A DNA stretch of 64,000 bases from Streptomyces sp. WMMB 322 (GTDB lineage Bacteria > Actinomycetota > Actinomycetes > Streptomycetales > Streptomycetaceae). Numbering within the stretch: the first letter of the stretch is position 1; every line of letters begins with the position of its first letter. Made by a program: the position numbers and the translations under genes. Location of the stretch: the NCBI RefSeq assembly GCF_900090145.1, contig NZ_FMHI01000013.1, positions 124,001-188,000 on the forward strand, read 5' to 3'. This document shows positions 26,865 to 35,852 of the stretch, one piece after another. The notes under the pieces are model-generated. The model searched no databases, was not told the origin of the DNA, and saw only the letters and a program-made list of their open reading frames with translations.

Positions 26865-28544
26865 TCAGTGCTGGGAGGCCCTTTCGGCGCCCGCACCGGT
26901 CAGGGCCCGCACCTGCAGCTGCGCGAAGCGGCGCGGGTCGTTCTCCTTGGACATCAGGGTTCCGACGATCGCGCAGAGGAGACCCAGCGGGATCGAGACC
27001 AGCCCCGGGTTGGCCAGCGGGAACCAGTTGAAGTCGGCGCCCGTGACCAGCGCCGTCTCCGAGCCGGAGACCACTGGCGAGAAGATGACCAGACCCACGG
27101 CGCTCAGCAGGCCGCCGTAGATTCCGGCCAGCGCGCCCTGGGTGTTGAACCGCTTCCAGAAGAGGCTCAGCAGCAGGGTGGGGAGGTTGGCGGAGGCCGC
27201 GATGGCGAATGCCAGCGCCACCAGGAAGGCGACGTTGAGGCTCTGGGCGAAGATCGCCAGGACGATCGCCGCGGCGCCCACCCCGAAGGCGGCCAGCCTG
27301 GCGACCTTGACCTCCTCCTGGTCGGTGGCCTTCCCCCGGCGGAGCACGCTGTTGTAGAAGTCGTGCGCCAGCGAGGACGAGGAGGCGATGGTCAGGCCCG
27401 CCACCGTGGAGAGGATGGCGGCGAAGGCCACCGCCGCGATGACGGCCAGCATGATCGCGGCCAGCCCGGAACCGCCGAAGTGGTCGCCCGCCGCCTCGGC
27501 AAGCTGGGGTGCCGCCGTGTTCCCGGCAGGGTCCTGCTTGGTGATGGCGTCCTTGCCGACCAGCGCGGCCGCACCGAAGCCCAGCACCAGCGTCATCAGG
27601 TAGAACGAGCCGATCAGGCCGATGCCCCAGTTCACCGACTTACGGGCGGTCTTCGAGTCCGGCACCGTGTAGAAGCGGATCAGGATGTGCGGAAGGCCCG
27701 CGGTGCCCAGTACCAGCGCCAGCCCCAGGCTGATCATGTCGAGTTTGTTCCACATCGTCTGCAGTGCGTCACCGGGCACCTCGGTGCCGAACCTGAGTCC
27801 CGGTTCCAGGAACGCCTGGCCGACTCCGCTGGTCTTCGCCGCGTCGCCCATCAGTTCGCCGAAGTTGAAGCCGTAGATCGCCAGCACCATGACCGTGAGC
27901 AGGAACGCGCCGCCCATGAGCATGCCGGCCTTGATGATCTGCACCCAGGTGGTGCCCTTCATGCCGCCGAAGGTGACGTAGACGATCATCAGGATGCCGA
28001 CGACGACGATGCCCGCGATCTTGGCCGTGGCCGCGTCCATGCCCAGGTAGGTCTCGCCCGGCTTGATGCCCAGCAGCAGCGCTATCAGCGCGCCCGCACC
28101 GACCATCTGGGCCAGCAGGTAGAAGACGGAGACCGTGATGGTGGAGACCGCGGCGGCCGTCCGCACCGGGCGCTGCCGCATCCGGTACGACAGCACGTCG
28201 GCCATGGTGAAGCGGCCGGAGTTGCGCAGCAGTTCCGCCACCAGCAGAAGCGCCACCAGCCAGGCCACCAGGAAGCCGATGGAGTACAGGAATCCGTCGT
28301 AACCGAAGAGCGAGATCATGCCTGCGATGCCCAGGAAGGACGCCGCCGACATGTAGTCGCTGCCGATGGCGAAGCCGTTCTGCATGCCGGTGAAGCCGCG
28401 GCCGCCGGAGTGGAAGTCGGTGGCCGAGCGGGTCTGCCTGCTCGCCCACACGGTCACCGCCAGGGTCGCGGCGATCATCGCCAGGAAGAGCACCACGGTC
28501 CAGGTGCGGCCGGCGGACTCGCTCGCCTGCGCAAGGATGTTCAT
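26865..28544 (-). CDS. Cation/acetate symporter, ActP-like SSS protein
   Basis: 559 aa, thirteen membrane segments. GFAIGSDYMSAASFLGIAGMI in segment 2 and ILSTVAGLTIASSSSLAHD in segment 9 are the acetate/glycolate permease hallmarks. The N-terminus and the C-terminal RFAQLQVRALTG tail are typical of actinomycete ActP homologues. Its ATG overlaps the DUF485 stop by 4 nt. It is followed by the histidine kinase gene after 188 nt. Likely imports acetate, pyruvate or similar acids. Confidence 0.9.
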   Translation of the reverse strand: MNILAQASESAGRTWTVVLFLAMIAATLAVTVWASRQTRSATDFHSGGRGFTGMQNGFAIGSDYMSAASFLGIAGMISLFGYDGFLYSIGFLVAWLVALLLVAELLRNSGRFTMADVLSYRMRQRPVRTAAAVSTITVSVFYLLAQMVGAGALIALLLGIKPGETYLGMDAATAKIAGIVVVGILMIVYVTFGGMKGTTWVQIIKAGMLMGGAFLLTVMVLAIYGFNFGELMGDAAKTSGVGQAFLEPGLRFGTEVPGDALQTMWNKLDMISLGLALVLGTAGLPHILIRFYTVPDSKTARKSVNWGIGLIGSFYLMTLVLGFGAAALVGKDAITKQDPAGNTAAPQLAEAAGDHFGGSGLAAIMLAVIAAVAFAAILSTVAGLTIASSSSLAHDFYNSVLRRGKATDQEEVKVARLAAFGVGAAAIVLAIFAQSLNVAFLVALAFAIAASANLPTLLLSLFWKRFNTQGALAGIYGGLLSAVGLVIFSPVVSGSETALVTGADFNWFPLANPGLVSIPLGLLCAIVGTLMSKENDPRRFAQLQVRALTGAGAERASQH

Positions 28545-28915
28545 GCCCGCACCCCCTCTTCGCCGTCACCGGCGCCGCCCAGTTCGCCGCGGAGCTGCCC
28601 GGCCAGCGGGTCCAGCCGGCGGGCGGCGAACCGTGCGTAGAGGACGGCGATAGCGAAGGTGGAGGCGAACTGCAGCAGCCCGAGGACGAGGGCCAGATTG
28701 ACCCGGCCGAAGAGCACGGTGGACATCGCGTCCCGCATGTAGGCGGACATCAGGACATACAGCAGGTACCACGCGAAGAACGCGATGCTCATGGGCAGGA
28801 CGAAGGTCACGAGCCGGCGCCTGAGGTCCTGGAACCGCGGATCGCTGTGCATCGCGACGGTGTGCTCCACTGCCTCCCCCGGTGAGTGCGGTGGTGCGGG
28901 GGGCTGAGTCGACAT
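28541..28915 (-). CDS. DUF485 membrane protein
   Basis: 124 aa with two membrane helices in the typical DUF485 core: DLRRRLVTFVLPMSIAFF, then WYLLYVLMSAYM, and a second helix LVLGLLQFASTFAIAVLYARFA. DUF485 proteins accompany ActP-type symporters (as YjcH does in E. coli), and here they overlap by 4 nt. ATG 28915 follows GAGGAGG by 6 nt. Confidence 0.92.
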   Translation of the reverse strand: MSTQPPAPPHSPGEAVEHTVAMHSDPRFQDLRRRLVTFVLPMSIAFFAWYLLYVLMSAYMRDAMSTVLFGRVNLALVLGLLQFASTFAIAVLYARFAARRLDPLAGQLRGELGGAGDGEEGVRA

Positions 28916-29416
28916 CTGCGCCTCCTCGTCGTCAAATGGGCGGCTTTGGCCCATGGAATGGAGGCAACGTAAGCAGCGTCACCCCGGCGGGGAAGCGGCG
29001 CACAGCGCCGTGCGGCGAACGTCTCGGGTACGCGGCGAACGGTCGGGGACCGGTCGGCGGGCGGCCCGTATCGGCGCCAGGCGGTCGTCGCACCCGCCGG
29101 GCGGTCTGCTGCCGGGGAACGGGCCGGTGTGGGGGCAGACGCCGAGCCCGACCCAGTGGGCGGGCCCCGCTGCTGTGGCGAGCGCCCCACGGGTGAGCGG
29201 GACGCCCGGCCGTCTGGTCCGGCGGGGCGCTCCGCCGGGTTGTCCCTCGTGTTGAGAATCGCTCCCTGTGTGGATGAATTACCGCTTCGCCCGCACAGAG
29301 TGCGGACGGTTCCTTTCGTCCGCGAAATACTTGCGGGGGCGTCGGGGCTGCGGAAGTATGCACCGCCGAGAGCGTGGGGGAACGGCATTCCACTCGTTAC
29401 CGGGGAAAGGGACCTG
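28916..29416. other. Divergent intergenic region of 501 bp before mbtH
   Basis: Marks the left boundary of the biosynthetic cluster. An imperfect dyad with ATACTT and AAGTAT arms at 29327-29332 and 29354-29359 lies about 60 nt before mbtH and could be a regulator site. The mbtH ribosome site AAAGGGA ends just before 29417. No gene seen. Confidence 0.5.
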
Positions 29417-29623
29417 ATGAGCAATCCATTCGACGACGAAAACGGCTCGTTCTACGTGCTCGTCAACGACGAGAGGCAGAATTCGCTCTGGCCGGCGTTC
29501 GCCGACGTGCCGGAGGGCTGGACGATCGCCTTCGGTGAGGACAGCCGTCAGGCATGCCTGGATTACGTCGAGGAGAACTGGACGGACATGCGGCCTGCTC
29601 ACCTCGTGAACGGCACGGGCTGA
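29417..29623 (+). CDS. MbtH-family NRPS accessory protein
   Basis: 68 aa. It begins MSNPFDDENGSFYVLVNDE and contains the family signature N-x-E-x-Q-x-SLWP, the PxGW pair, CLxYVEENWTDMRP. MbtH proteins bind and stabilise adenylation domains and are often needed for their activity. It is separated by 607 bp from the operon it should serve, so it may be expressed from its own promoter. At least one of the A domains encoded downstream is expected to need it. Confidence 0.96.
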   Translation: MSNPFDDENGSFYVLVNDERQNSLWPAFADVPEGWTIAFGEDSRQACLDYVEENWTDMRPAHLVNGTG

Positions 29624-29652
29624 GGCTTTCCGTCCCGGGGACCGCGGTCGCA

Positions 29653-29675
29653 GCGGCGGGTTCGTCCACCGCCGC
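29653..29675 (+). terminator. Hairpin after mbtH
   Basis: GCGGCGG and CCGCCGC pair around a 9-nt loop, 29 nt beyond the mbtH stop. It suggests that mbtH is transcribed apart from the large operon. Confidence 0.5.
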
Positions 29676-30110
29676 GGCCGGGATGTGTGCGATCTGCCAC
29701 CGGGGCGGGCAGCGAGCCGGGCCGTCCGCTCCTGCCCGGAAGACCCGCAGGTGGAGCCGCCCTTGGAGCGTGGCGGGAGGCCAGGTCGGGTTTCTCTCCC
29801 GGGCTTGTCCTGCACTCCCGCGGCGCCCCTTGAGGCGCCCCGGTTGCGTCGGCAACTCACCGGCGCCGGGGCGGCGACCGGCGCCGCGGGGAGCTCCGGC
29901 GCTGAAACGATCCTTTCCTCCCGGCGGGACGGACGGGGGCCGGAATCCTCGTCGGCTCCCCGCGGCGCGAACTTTTCCCTGCCCCGGAATGCGGGATTCC
30001 AAGTGTGTGGACACCGTAATCCGGGCAGAGTGTCCACACTCGCTGCTCTACGCGGAAAAACAACCCAGAACGAACCACGCCGCCGTCTTCGTCCATACCA
30101 ATCCGGGCCG

Positions 30111-30148
30111 CATCGCCAATCCGATCAATGGGTCAACCATTGGCGATG
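30111..30148. promoter_or_regulatory. 10-bp inverted repeat with nested dyad, likely operator of the biosynthetic operon
   Basis: CATCGCCAAT (30111-30120) pairs exactly with ATTGGCGATG (30139-30148), spacer 18 nt. Inside and overlapping it, CAATGG-gtcaa-CCATTG (30126-30142) forms a second perfect dyad. The element lies 82 nt upstream of the first gene. Two competing symmetric sites fit a dimeric activator such as the LuxR-type protein encoded at 60118-60879, but that is inference. Confidence 0.6.
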
Positions 30149-30230
30149 AGACCGGGTTCTCATTTTCTCTCCTCCCGGCAGAGCCGGCTCGGTAGCATCC
30201 CACCCGACCAGAGAAATTGGGGGAGGATGC

Positions 30231-31268
30231 GTGACGCCTCAAGTCGCCGAAAACGGCGCATTTTCGGTGGCCGTGCGGGGTGCCGCCTGGCATGTGCCGG
30301 CGCCCGCCGTCGCGGTGCAGGACCTGCCGGAGCTGGCGTCGCTGGGCGAGAGCGAGCGACGTACGTGCCTCGCGCTGGGCGTCGACTCCGTCCGGGCCGA
30401 CGAGGCCCTGAACTCGGCGGCTCTCGCCGAGATCGCCGCACGTGAAGCGCTCGCCCGGGCCGGCCTCGCCGCACGCGAACTGGGCGCCCTGATCGTCGTG
30501 GAGCCGCGCGCCCCGGAGACACTGCTCAGCTCCGAGGCGACCAGGCTCCAGCATCTCCTGGGAGCCGAACGGGCGGTCACGTTCACGGTGGGCGGCCTGG
30601 GCTGCGTATCGATCACACCCGCACTGCTCGCGGCGCGCGGACTCATGTGCGCCGACCGGGACATGGGCGACGTGCTCGTCGTGCACGGCAGCAAGCCGGC
30701 CGCCGCGGGCCGCTACCGCCACCCCGTCACGGTGAACGGCGACGGCGGGCAGGCGCTGGTGCTCTCCCACGGCGACTCCGTCCGCGCCCCCGTCCGGCTG
30801 CTCGACATCGCCCAGGAGACCAACGGCGAACACTGGGACCTCTTCCACGTGGAGTACCGGGACCGGCCCACCGAACAGTGGCGGGAGGTGTGCCGCGACC
30901 CCTCCACGTACTCCTTCCGCCTCGCGATGGAGACCCGGGGCAGGCTGTCGGGCCTGCTGAGCGGGCTGCTGGAGCGAAACGGGCTGAAGCCCGGCGACGT
31001 CCGCGGATACCTCAGCCAGAACCTGTCGGCGGCCGGCTTCACCTTCACCGAGGAGTCACTCGGGATCGGCATCATGCCGGTCTGCCGGGAGAACCTGAGG
31101 CGCTACGGGCATCTGGGCCCCAACGACGTCTTCCTCAACCTCTACACGGCGATGGAGCGCAGGGAACTCGCCGAGGGAGACCACGCCGTGCTGATCAACG
31201 TGAGCCCGGTGGCGGCGTGGAGCGTGCTGCTGGTCGAGATAGGACCCCAGGAGGAGCACGCACAGTGA
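30231..31268 (+). CDS. KAS-III-like (FabH-type) ketosynthase or acyltransferase
   Basis: 345 aa thiolase-fold enzyme. The nucleophile Cys125 is in VGGLGCVSITPAL. The usual His-Gln-Ala-Asn active-site element reads Ser-Gln-Asn-Leu at 262-265, so the decarboxylation His is lost. In tetronate pathways a FabH-like enzyme works with an FkbH-like enzyme and an ACP to join glyceryl-ACP to a polyketide; related His-variant KAS-III enzymes can be plain acyltransferases. Here it could load the ACP-bound hydroxymalonyl unit on the PKS module whose AT is dead. It heads the operon and overlaps the ACP gene by 4 nt (GTGA). Confidence 0.85.
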   Translation: MTPQVAENGAFSVAVRGAAWHVPAPAVAVQDLPELASLGESERRTCLALGVDSVRADEALNSAALAEIAAREALARAGLAARELGALIVVEPRAPETLLSSEATRLQHLLGAERAVTFTVGGLGCVSITPALLAARGLMCADRDMGDVLVVHGSKPAAAGRYRHPVTVNGDGGQALVLSHGDSVRAPVRLLDIAQETNGEHWDLFHVEYRDRPTEQWREVCRDPSTYSFRLAMETRGRLSGLLSGLLERNGLKPGDVRGYLSQNLSAAGFTFTEESLGIGIMPVCRENLRRYGHLGPNDVFLNLYTAMERRELAEGDHAVLINVSPVAAWSVLLVEIGPQEEHAQ

Positions 31269-31522
31269 ACGACATCACCCGGGACATCACGGAGTTCCTC
31301 TCGGCTGCACTGAGACACGAAGTCGGACCGGACGACGACTACTTCGCCCTCGGCCTCGCGGACTCGCTCTTCGCGCTGGAGCTGGTGACCTTCGTCGAGG
31401 GCCGCTTCTCCCTCACCGTGGAGGTCGAGGACCTGGACCTGGAGAGCTTCCGCACGGCGAACCGCATCACCCGGTTCGTGCAGCGCAAGACGGGGTCGCC
31501 CGAGTTCACCGAGACCACGTGA
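31265..31522 (+). CDS. Free-standing acyl carrier protein
   Basis: 85 aa four-helix carrier. The phosphopantetheine Ser34 lies in GLADSLFALELV. It sits between the KAS-III-like and dehydrogenase genes with 4-nt overlaps on both sides, and is the expected carrier for the glyceryl to hydroxymalonyl conversion begun by the FkbH-like enzyme. GTG start with GGAGGAG upstream. Confidence 0.93.
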   Translation: MNDITRDITEFLSAALRHEVGPDDDYFALGLADSLFALELVTFVEGRFSLTVEVEDLDLESFRTANRITRFVQRKTGSPEFTETT

Positions 31523-32724
31523 ACACGGAAGCGGGGACGGGGACTTCGCCGGTACGCGAGGCGGAGAGATTCGCGGCGGACGTACGCGGCCACACCGCAG
31601 CCTGGGACCGGGAGGGCTCGCTGCCCGCCGCCGTACGCAAAGAGGCGGCAGCCGCGGGCCTGCTCGCCGCCGATCTGCCGGAACACTACGGCGGAGCGGG
31701 CATCACCCCAGCTGAACTGGGCGAGATCTGCGCGCACTTGGGCGGCGTGTGCAGTGCGCTGCGCGGGCTGGTCACGGTACAGGGAATGGTCGCCGCGGCG
31801 CTGCTCCGCTGGGGCACGAAGGACCAGCGCGCCCGGTGGCTGCCGCAGCTGGCGGGCGGCGAGCTGACCGCGGCGTTCGCAGCCACCGAAGAGGCCGCGG
31901 GCAGCGCCCTCTCCGCCGTCGGCACACGCATCGAGGACGCCGGCGACGGCGAGCACGTGACGGTCACCGGACGCAAGAAGTGGATCACCTTCGGGCAGGT
32001 GGCACAGCTGTTCCTGGTGCTCGGGCAGGACGCGGGCAGACCCGCCGCGGTACTCGTCGAGGCGGACCGCGACGGAGTGAGCAGACAGGCCGTCAGCGGC
32101 CAACTGGGCATGCGGGCGGCGCAGATCGCCCACATCGGGCTGGACGCGGTGCGTGTACCGCGGAGCAATCTCGTCGCCCCCGCAGGGCTGGGTCTCTCCC
32201 ACGTGGCTGCCGCCGCTCTCGACCACGGGCGGTTCACCGTGGCGTGGGGCTGCGTCGGCATGGCGGAGGCGTGCGTCGAGGACGCCACCGCGCACGCGGC
32301 CGCCCGTACGCAGGGGGGCGTCCCGCTGGCCGACCACCAGTCGGTGCGCGCGCTCCTGGCACGGGCGGCGGTCGAGACCGCGGGGGCGCGCGAACTCGCC
32401 CGGCGGGCGGCCCGGTTCCGCTCCGAAAGAGACACGGGCGCGGTGACGGAGACCATCGTCGCCAAGTACGCCGCGGCCGCGGCCGCCGCCTCCGCGAGCA
32501 GCACCGCCGTGCAGATCCTCGGCTCCGCAGGCTGCGAGCCGGACAGCCGGTCGGGGCGGCACTTCCGGGACGCGAAGGTCATGGAGATCATCGAAGGAGC
32601 GCAGCAGGTGGCCGAACTCCACATCGCCGAGCAGCTGATGCGCCGCCACGCACCGGCGGCTTCTCCCGGCTCCGCGTCCCCCGCCTCCGGCGGCGGCGCA
32701 CGTATCGGGGAGGTGCGGGCATGA
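31519..32724 (+). CDS. Acyl-CoA dehydrogenase-like flavoprotein (ACP-linked, ZmaE/FkbI type)
   Basis: 401 aa FAD enzyme. N-terminal helical domain, middle beta domain with AFAATEEAAGS and GRKKWITFGQ, and C-terminal helical domain ending with RDAKVMEIIEGAQQVAELHIAEQL, where the Glu of IIEG is the catalytic base. In hydroxy- or methoxymalonyl-ACP pathways this enzyme oxidises the aldehyde level of the ACP-bound glyceryl unit. The last 25 residues are an Ala/Pro/Ser tail. 4-nt overlaps with the ACP and FkbH genes. Confidence 0.9.
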   Translation: MNTEAGTGTSPVREAERFAADVRGHTAAWDREGSLPAAVRKEAAAAGLLAADLPEHYGGAGITPAELGEICAHLGGVCSALRGLVTVQGMVAAALLRWGTKDQRARWLPQLAGGELTAAFAATEEAAGSALSAVGTRIEDAGDGEHVTVTGRKKWITFGQVAQLFLVLGQDAGRPAAVLVEADRDGVSRQAVSGQLGMRAAQIAHIGLDAVRVPRSNLVAPAGLGLSHVAAAALDHGRFTVAWGCVGMAEACVEDATAHAAARTQGGVPLADHQSVRALLARAAVETAGARELARRAARFRSERDTGAVTETIVAKYAAAAAAASASSTAVQILGSAGCEPDSRSGRHFRDAKVMEIIEGAQQVAELHIAEQLMRRHAPAASPGSASPASGGGARIGEVRA

Positions 32725-33803
32725 CGGCCGCCGGCGGCGCTCCCGTCGTCAAGTGCCTCGTGTGGGACCTGGACGACACCTTGTGGGACGGGGTCGTGCT
32801 CGAGGGCGACGAACCGGAGCCGTTCCCCGACGCGCTGAAGACGCTGCGGACGCTGGACGAGCGGGGCATCCTGCACGCCGCCGCGAGCCGTGGCGAGTAC
32901 GCCGTCACCTCCCGCCATCTCGACCGGCACGGCCTGGAGGAGTGGTTCAGCGACGTGCGGGTCGGCTGGGGCGCCAAGTCCGAAGCGGTGCGCCGCATCG
33001 CGGAGGGACTCAACATCGGCCTCGACACCGTGGCGTTCGTCGACAACGACCCGGTGGAACGTGCGGAGGTGGCTTCCGCACTGCCCGCCGTCCGCTGCTA
33101 TCCGGCGGACCAGGCGGGAGCTCTGCCCGATCTCGCGGAATTCCAGCCGGAGTTCGTGACGGAGGAGGCGGGCAGACGCCGGCAGCTCTACCGCACGGAG
33201 CGGCGGCGCAAGGCGGCGGAGGAGGAGTTCGGCGAGGACAGGCAGGGCTTCCTCACATCGCTCGGCCTCGAGATGACCCTCCGGGAGGCGACCGAGGACG
33301 ATCTGACGCGGGCGAGCGAACTGACCGTGAGGACACACCAGCTCAACACCTCGGGCCTGACCTACGACGCGGAGGAGCTGCGGAAGCTGAGCGCCTCGGC
33401 GGACCACCGCGTGCAGGTCGCCGAACTGCGCGACAAATTCGGCGACTACGGGATCATCGGCCTGGCGGTCACCGAACTGACCCCGCACGACTCGGTGCTC
33501 CGGCTGATGCTGATGTCGTGCCGCGTCGCCTCCAGAGGCGTGGGCACCGTCCTCCTGGACCACCTCATCCGGGAGGCGGTGGCGAGCGGCCGCCGGCCTG
33601 TCGCGCACTTCGTACCCACGGAGACCAACCGCAACATGCTCGTGACGCTGCGGTTCGCGGGCTTCGCACCGGCCGAGGGCGAGGACCCCGCACCGGCCGC
33701 GGGCGAGGAGGGCGGCGCAGCGCCTCTCGTCCTCGCCGTCGACCCGGGCCGCCTGGCTCCGCCGCGGAAGAGCCACGTACGAGTCGTCAGCGGAACGAAC
33801 TGA
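32721..33803 (+). CDS. FkbH-like glyceryl transferase/phosphatase
   Basis: 360 aa. Residues 10-150 are a HAD phosphatase domain with the DxDxT motif (Asp16, Asp18, Thr20) in VWDLDDTLWDG and DNDPVER downstream. Residues 190-350 are the GNAT-like transferase with HQLNTSG and the active-site Cys267 in LMSCRVASRGVG. The family takes 1,3-bisphosphoglycerate, removes phosphate and places the glyceryl group on an ACP. Partner ACP is at 31265. The shared fold and all key residues are intact. Confidence 0.95.
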   Translation: MTAAGGAPVVKCLVWDLDDTLWDGVVLEGDEPEPFPDALKTLRTLDERGILHAAASRGEYAVTSRHLDRHGLEEWFSDVRVGWGAKSEAVRRIAEGLNIGLDTVAFVDNDPVERAEVASALPAVRCYPADQAGALPDLAEFQPEFVTEEAGRRRQLYRTERRRKAAEEEFGEDRQGFLTSLGLEMTLREATEDDLTRASELTVRTHQLNTSGLTYDAEELRKLSASADHRVQVAELRDKFGDYGIIGLAVTELTPHDSVLRLMLMSCRVASRGVGTVLLDHLIREAVASGRRPVAHFVPTETNRNMLVTLRFAGFAPAEGEDPAPAAGEEGGAAPLVLAVDPGRLAPPRKSHVRVVSGTN

Positions 33804-33815
33804 GGTGGGACCACA

Positions 33816-35786
33816 GTGGTGCACGAGTCCGAGGAAGAGCGAGCCGAAGTGACCGCCCCGCACGCGTCGGGATCTCCCCGCGGGACGCAGGGGAGCGGGC
33901 CCCTGCCCTCGCTCCTGGAGAGGTTCCGGGGGCAGGTCCGGCACGCACCCGCGAGGACCGCGCTGATCGTCGGCGGTGTGGAGCTGACGTACCGTGAACT
34001 CGACCTGGCGTCCGCGGCGTTGGCGGACCGGCTGCGGCGGCATGGCGCCGGTCCCGGCCGCGTCGTGTGCATCCGCCTCGAACAGAACGCCCTCGCCGTC
34101 ACCGCACTGATCGCCGCGCTGCGTACCGGCGCCGCCTGGGCCGTCGTGGAAGCCGACCAGCCGCCGAGCAGGCTGCGGGCGCTGCTCGCCGACACCGCCT
34201 GCGCGGTGGCGGTCGGTGCGGGGCCCGATCCGGTGCTGCAGGGCCTGCCGCATGCTCCCGCTCTCCTCGACGTCGCGGGGCTCGACGTACGTGAACTCGT
34301 CGCCGAGGGCGAGGCGTCCGCACACGTCGCGAACGGTGAGGACACCGAGGTCCCCGAGGAGGCACCCGCCTACATCGTCAGCACGTCGGGATCGACAGGC
34401 GCCCCCAAGGGCGTGGTGGTCAGCCGCGGTCAGCTGGCCACGTCCATCAGTCCCAGGGAAGGGGTCTACGGCTCCGAGCACTCCACCTTCCTCATGGCGA
34501 TGCGGCTGTCGTTCGACGGGATGCTGGGGGGCATGTTCTGGTCGTTCACCAACGGCCACACGCTCCTGCTCCCCGACGACAAGCAGCTGAGGCAGGTGCA
34601 CGAACTGGCCCGGCTGGCATCGGAGTTCGAGGCGACGCATCTCATCGTCGTCCCCTCCTACTACCGCGCTCTGCTCAAGGAGGGCCGGCTGCTGCCGGAC
34701 ACCCTGCGGCTGGTCGTCGTCGCGGGCGAGCCGTGCACGCAGGACCTGGTCCGCCTCCACCACGAGCGGCTGCCCGGCACCCGGCTGGCGAACGAGTACG
34801 GGCCCACGGAGACGACCATCTCCTGCACCGTCCAGGACGACCTCGACCCGTCCTGGCAGCGGATTCCCATCGGCAGGCCCTGGGACGGCGCCGAGGCGCG
34901 CGTACTGGACGAGCGGCTGCGCGAAGTGCCCCCGGGGGTGCGGGGAGAGCTGTACATCGGCGGCGGATTCGTGGCGCTCGGTTACGCCGGCCGGCCCGGC
35001 AGGACCGCGGAGCGCTTCGTGGCGGATCCCTACGGGCCGCCGGGCACGCGCCTCTACCGTACGGGCGACATCGCGCACGTCGACGAGGCGGGAGCGCTGC
35101 ACTGCCACGGCAGGACCGACCACCAGGTGAAGATTCGCGGCACACGCGTGGAACTGGGCGAGATCGAGGCCGCGTTGGAGGCCCATCCGGGAGTCGGGCA
35201 GGCAGTCGTGGTGTACGACACCTCCGGAGCGGAACCCGGGCTCGTCGCGTTTCTCACGCCCGTCTCACCGGGCGGCTCCACACCGTCCTGGCCTCGGCTG
35301 CGCGCACACTGCGGCGAATTCCTCGTGGAGCAGGCCGTCCCCGTCCTCTTCCACACGGTGGAGCGGATGCCGCTCAACGCCAGCGGCAAGGCGGACCGTG
35401 CCGCCCTGAAAGCCCTCATCCCCGAGACGAAGGCCGCTTCGGGCGCCGCAGCGGGCACGGGGAACGGCTCCGGGACGGCGGGCCACGAGCAGGACGACGT
35501 GCCGGTGGACGACGCGGAAAGTCATCTGCGCAGCGTCACGGAGATCTGGGCGGCGGTGCTCGGGCACGGCGAATCAGGACCGCACGACAACTTCTTCGCG
35601 GTGGGCGGCAGTTCGCTCCGCGTCATCGACCTGCACAAACGGCTCGACCAGCGGTGGCCCGGTGTGCTGCGCGTGGGGGAGCTGTTCGACCTCACGACGG
35701 TCTCCGCACAGGCGGAGGCGATCACGTCACGGCTGGGTCTCCAGGCCCGGCCCGATGAAGAGGCACCCGCCGCCTATGAGTTGTGA
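33816..35786 (+). CDS. NRPS A-PCP didomain protein
   Basis: 656 aa. Adenylation domain about 28-535 with core A3 STSGSTGAPKG, A5 NEYGPTE, A7 YRTGD and catalytic Lys525; carrier domain 565-640 with Ser600 in AVGGSSLRV. No condensation domain. The A4 region reads SFDGMLGG, so the specificity code by hand alignment is D-G-G-I-V-A-E-I-S-K, which I cannot match to a known amino acid. It could be the loading module for the KS that follows, or an in-trans acceptor for one of the orphan C domains. GTG start; GAGGTGGG upstream; 12 nt after FkbH. Confidence 0.9.
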   Translation: MVHESEEERAEVTAPHASGSPRGTQGSGPLPSLLERFRGQVRHAPARTALIVGGVELTYRELDLASAALADRLRRHGAGPGRVVCIRLEQNALAVTALIAALRTGAAWAVVEADQPPSRLRALLADTACAVAVGAGPDPVLQGLPHAPALLDVAGLDVRELVAEGEASAHVANGEDTEVPEEAPAYIVSTSGSTGAPKGVVVSRGQLATSISPREGVYGSEHSTFLMAMRLSFDGMLGGMFWSFTNGHTLLLPDDKQLRQVHELARLASEFEATHLIVVPSYYRALLKEGRLLPDTLRLVVVAGEPCTQDLVRLHHERLPGTRLANEYGPTETTISCTVQDDLDPSWQRIPIGRPWDGAEARVLDERLREVPPGVRGELYIGGGFVALGYAGRPGRTAERFVADPYGPPGTRLYRTGDIAHVDEAGALHCHGRTDHQVKIRGTRVELGEIEAALEAHPGVGQAVVVYDTSGAEPGLVAFLTPVSPGGSTPSWPRLRAHCGEFLVEQAVPVLFHTVERMPLNASGKADRAALKALIPETKAASGAAAGTGNGSGTAGHEQDDVPVDDAESHLRSVTEIWAAVLGHGESGPHDNFFAVGGSSLRVIDLHKRLDQRWPGVLRVGELFDLTTVSAQAEAITSRLGLQARPDEEAPAAYEL

Positions 35787-35852
35787 CGAGAAGGGTGCGG
35801 TGCTCGTGAGGCCGGCCGGTGCCGGTGAGGTGTCCAGGAACGGAAAGGCGAT

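Larger units (their letters stand above)
29624..30230. other. Intergenic region of 607 bp, operon promoter
   Basis: The last 200 bp (30030-30230) are clearly more A/T-rich than the surroundings and carry the inverted repeats listed at 30111-30148, a possible -10 (TAGCAT near 30193) and a strong ribosome site (GGGGGAGG) before 30231. Open frames in the first 400 bp lack domains and are not called. Confidence 0.6.

Noticed and set aside
33816..35786. Fatty-acyl-AMP ligase instead of an amino-acid A domain
   Set aside because: Core motifs and the A4 Asp fit amino-acid-activating domains, and there is no FAAL insertion; still, the code is odd.
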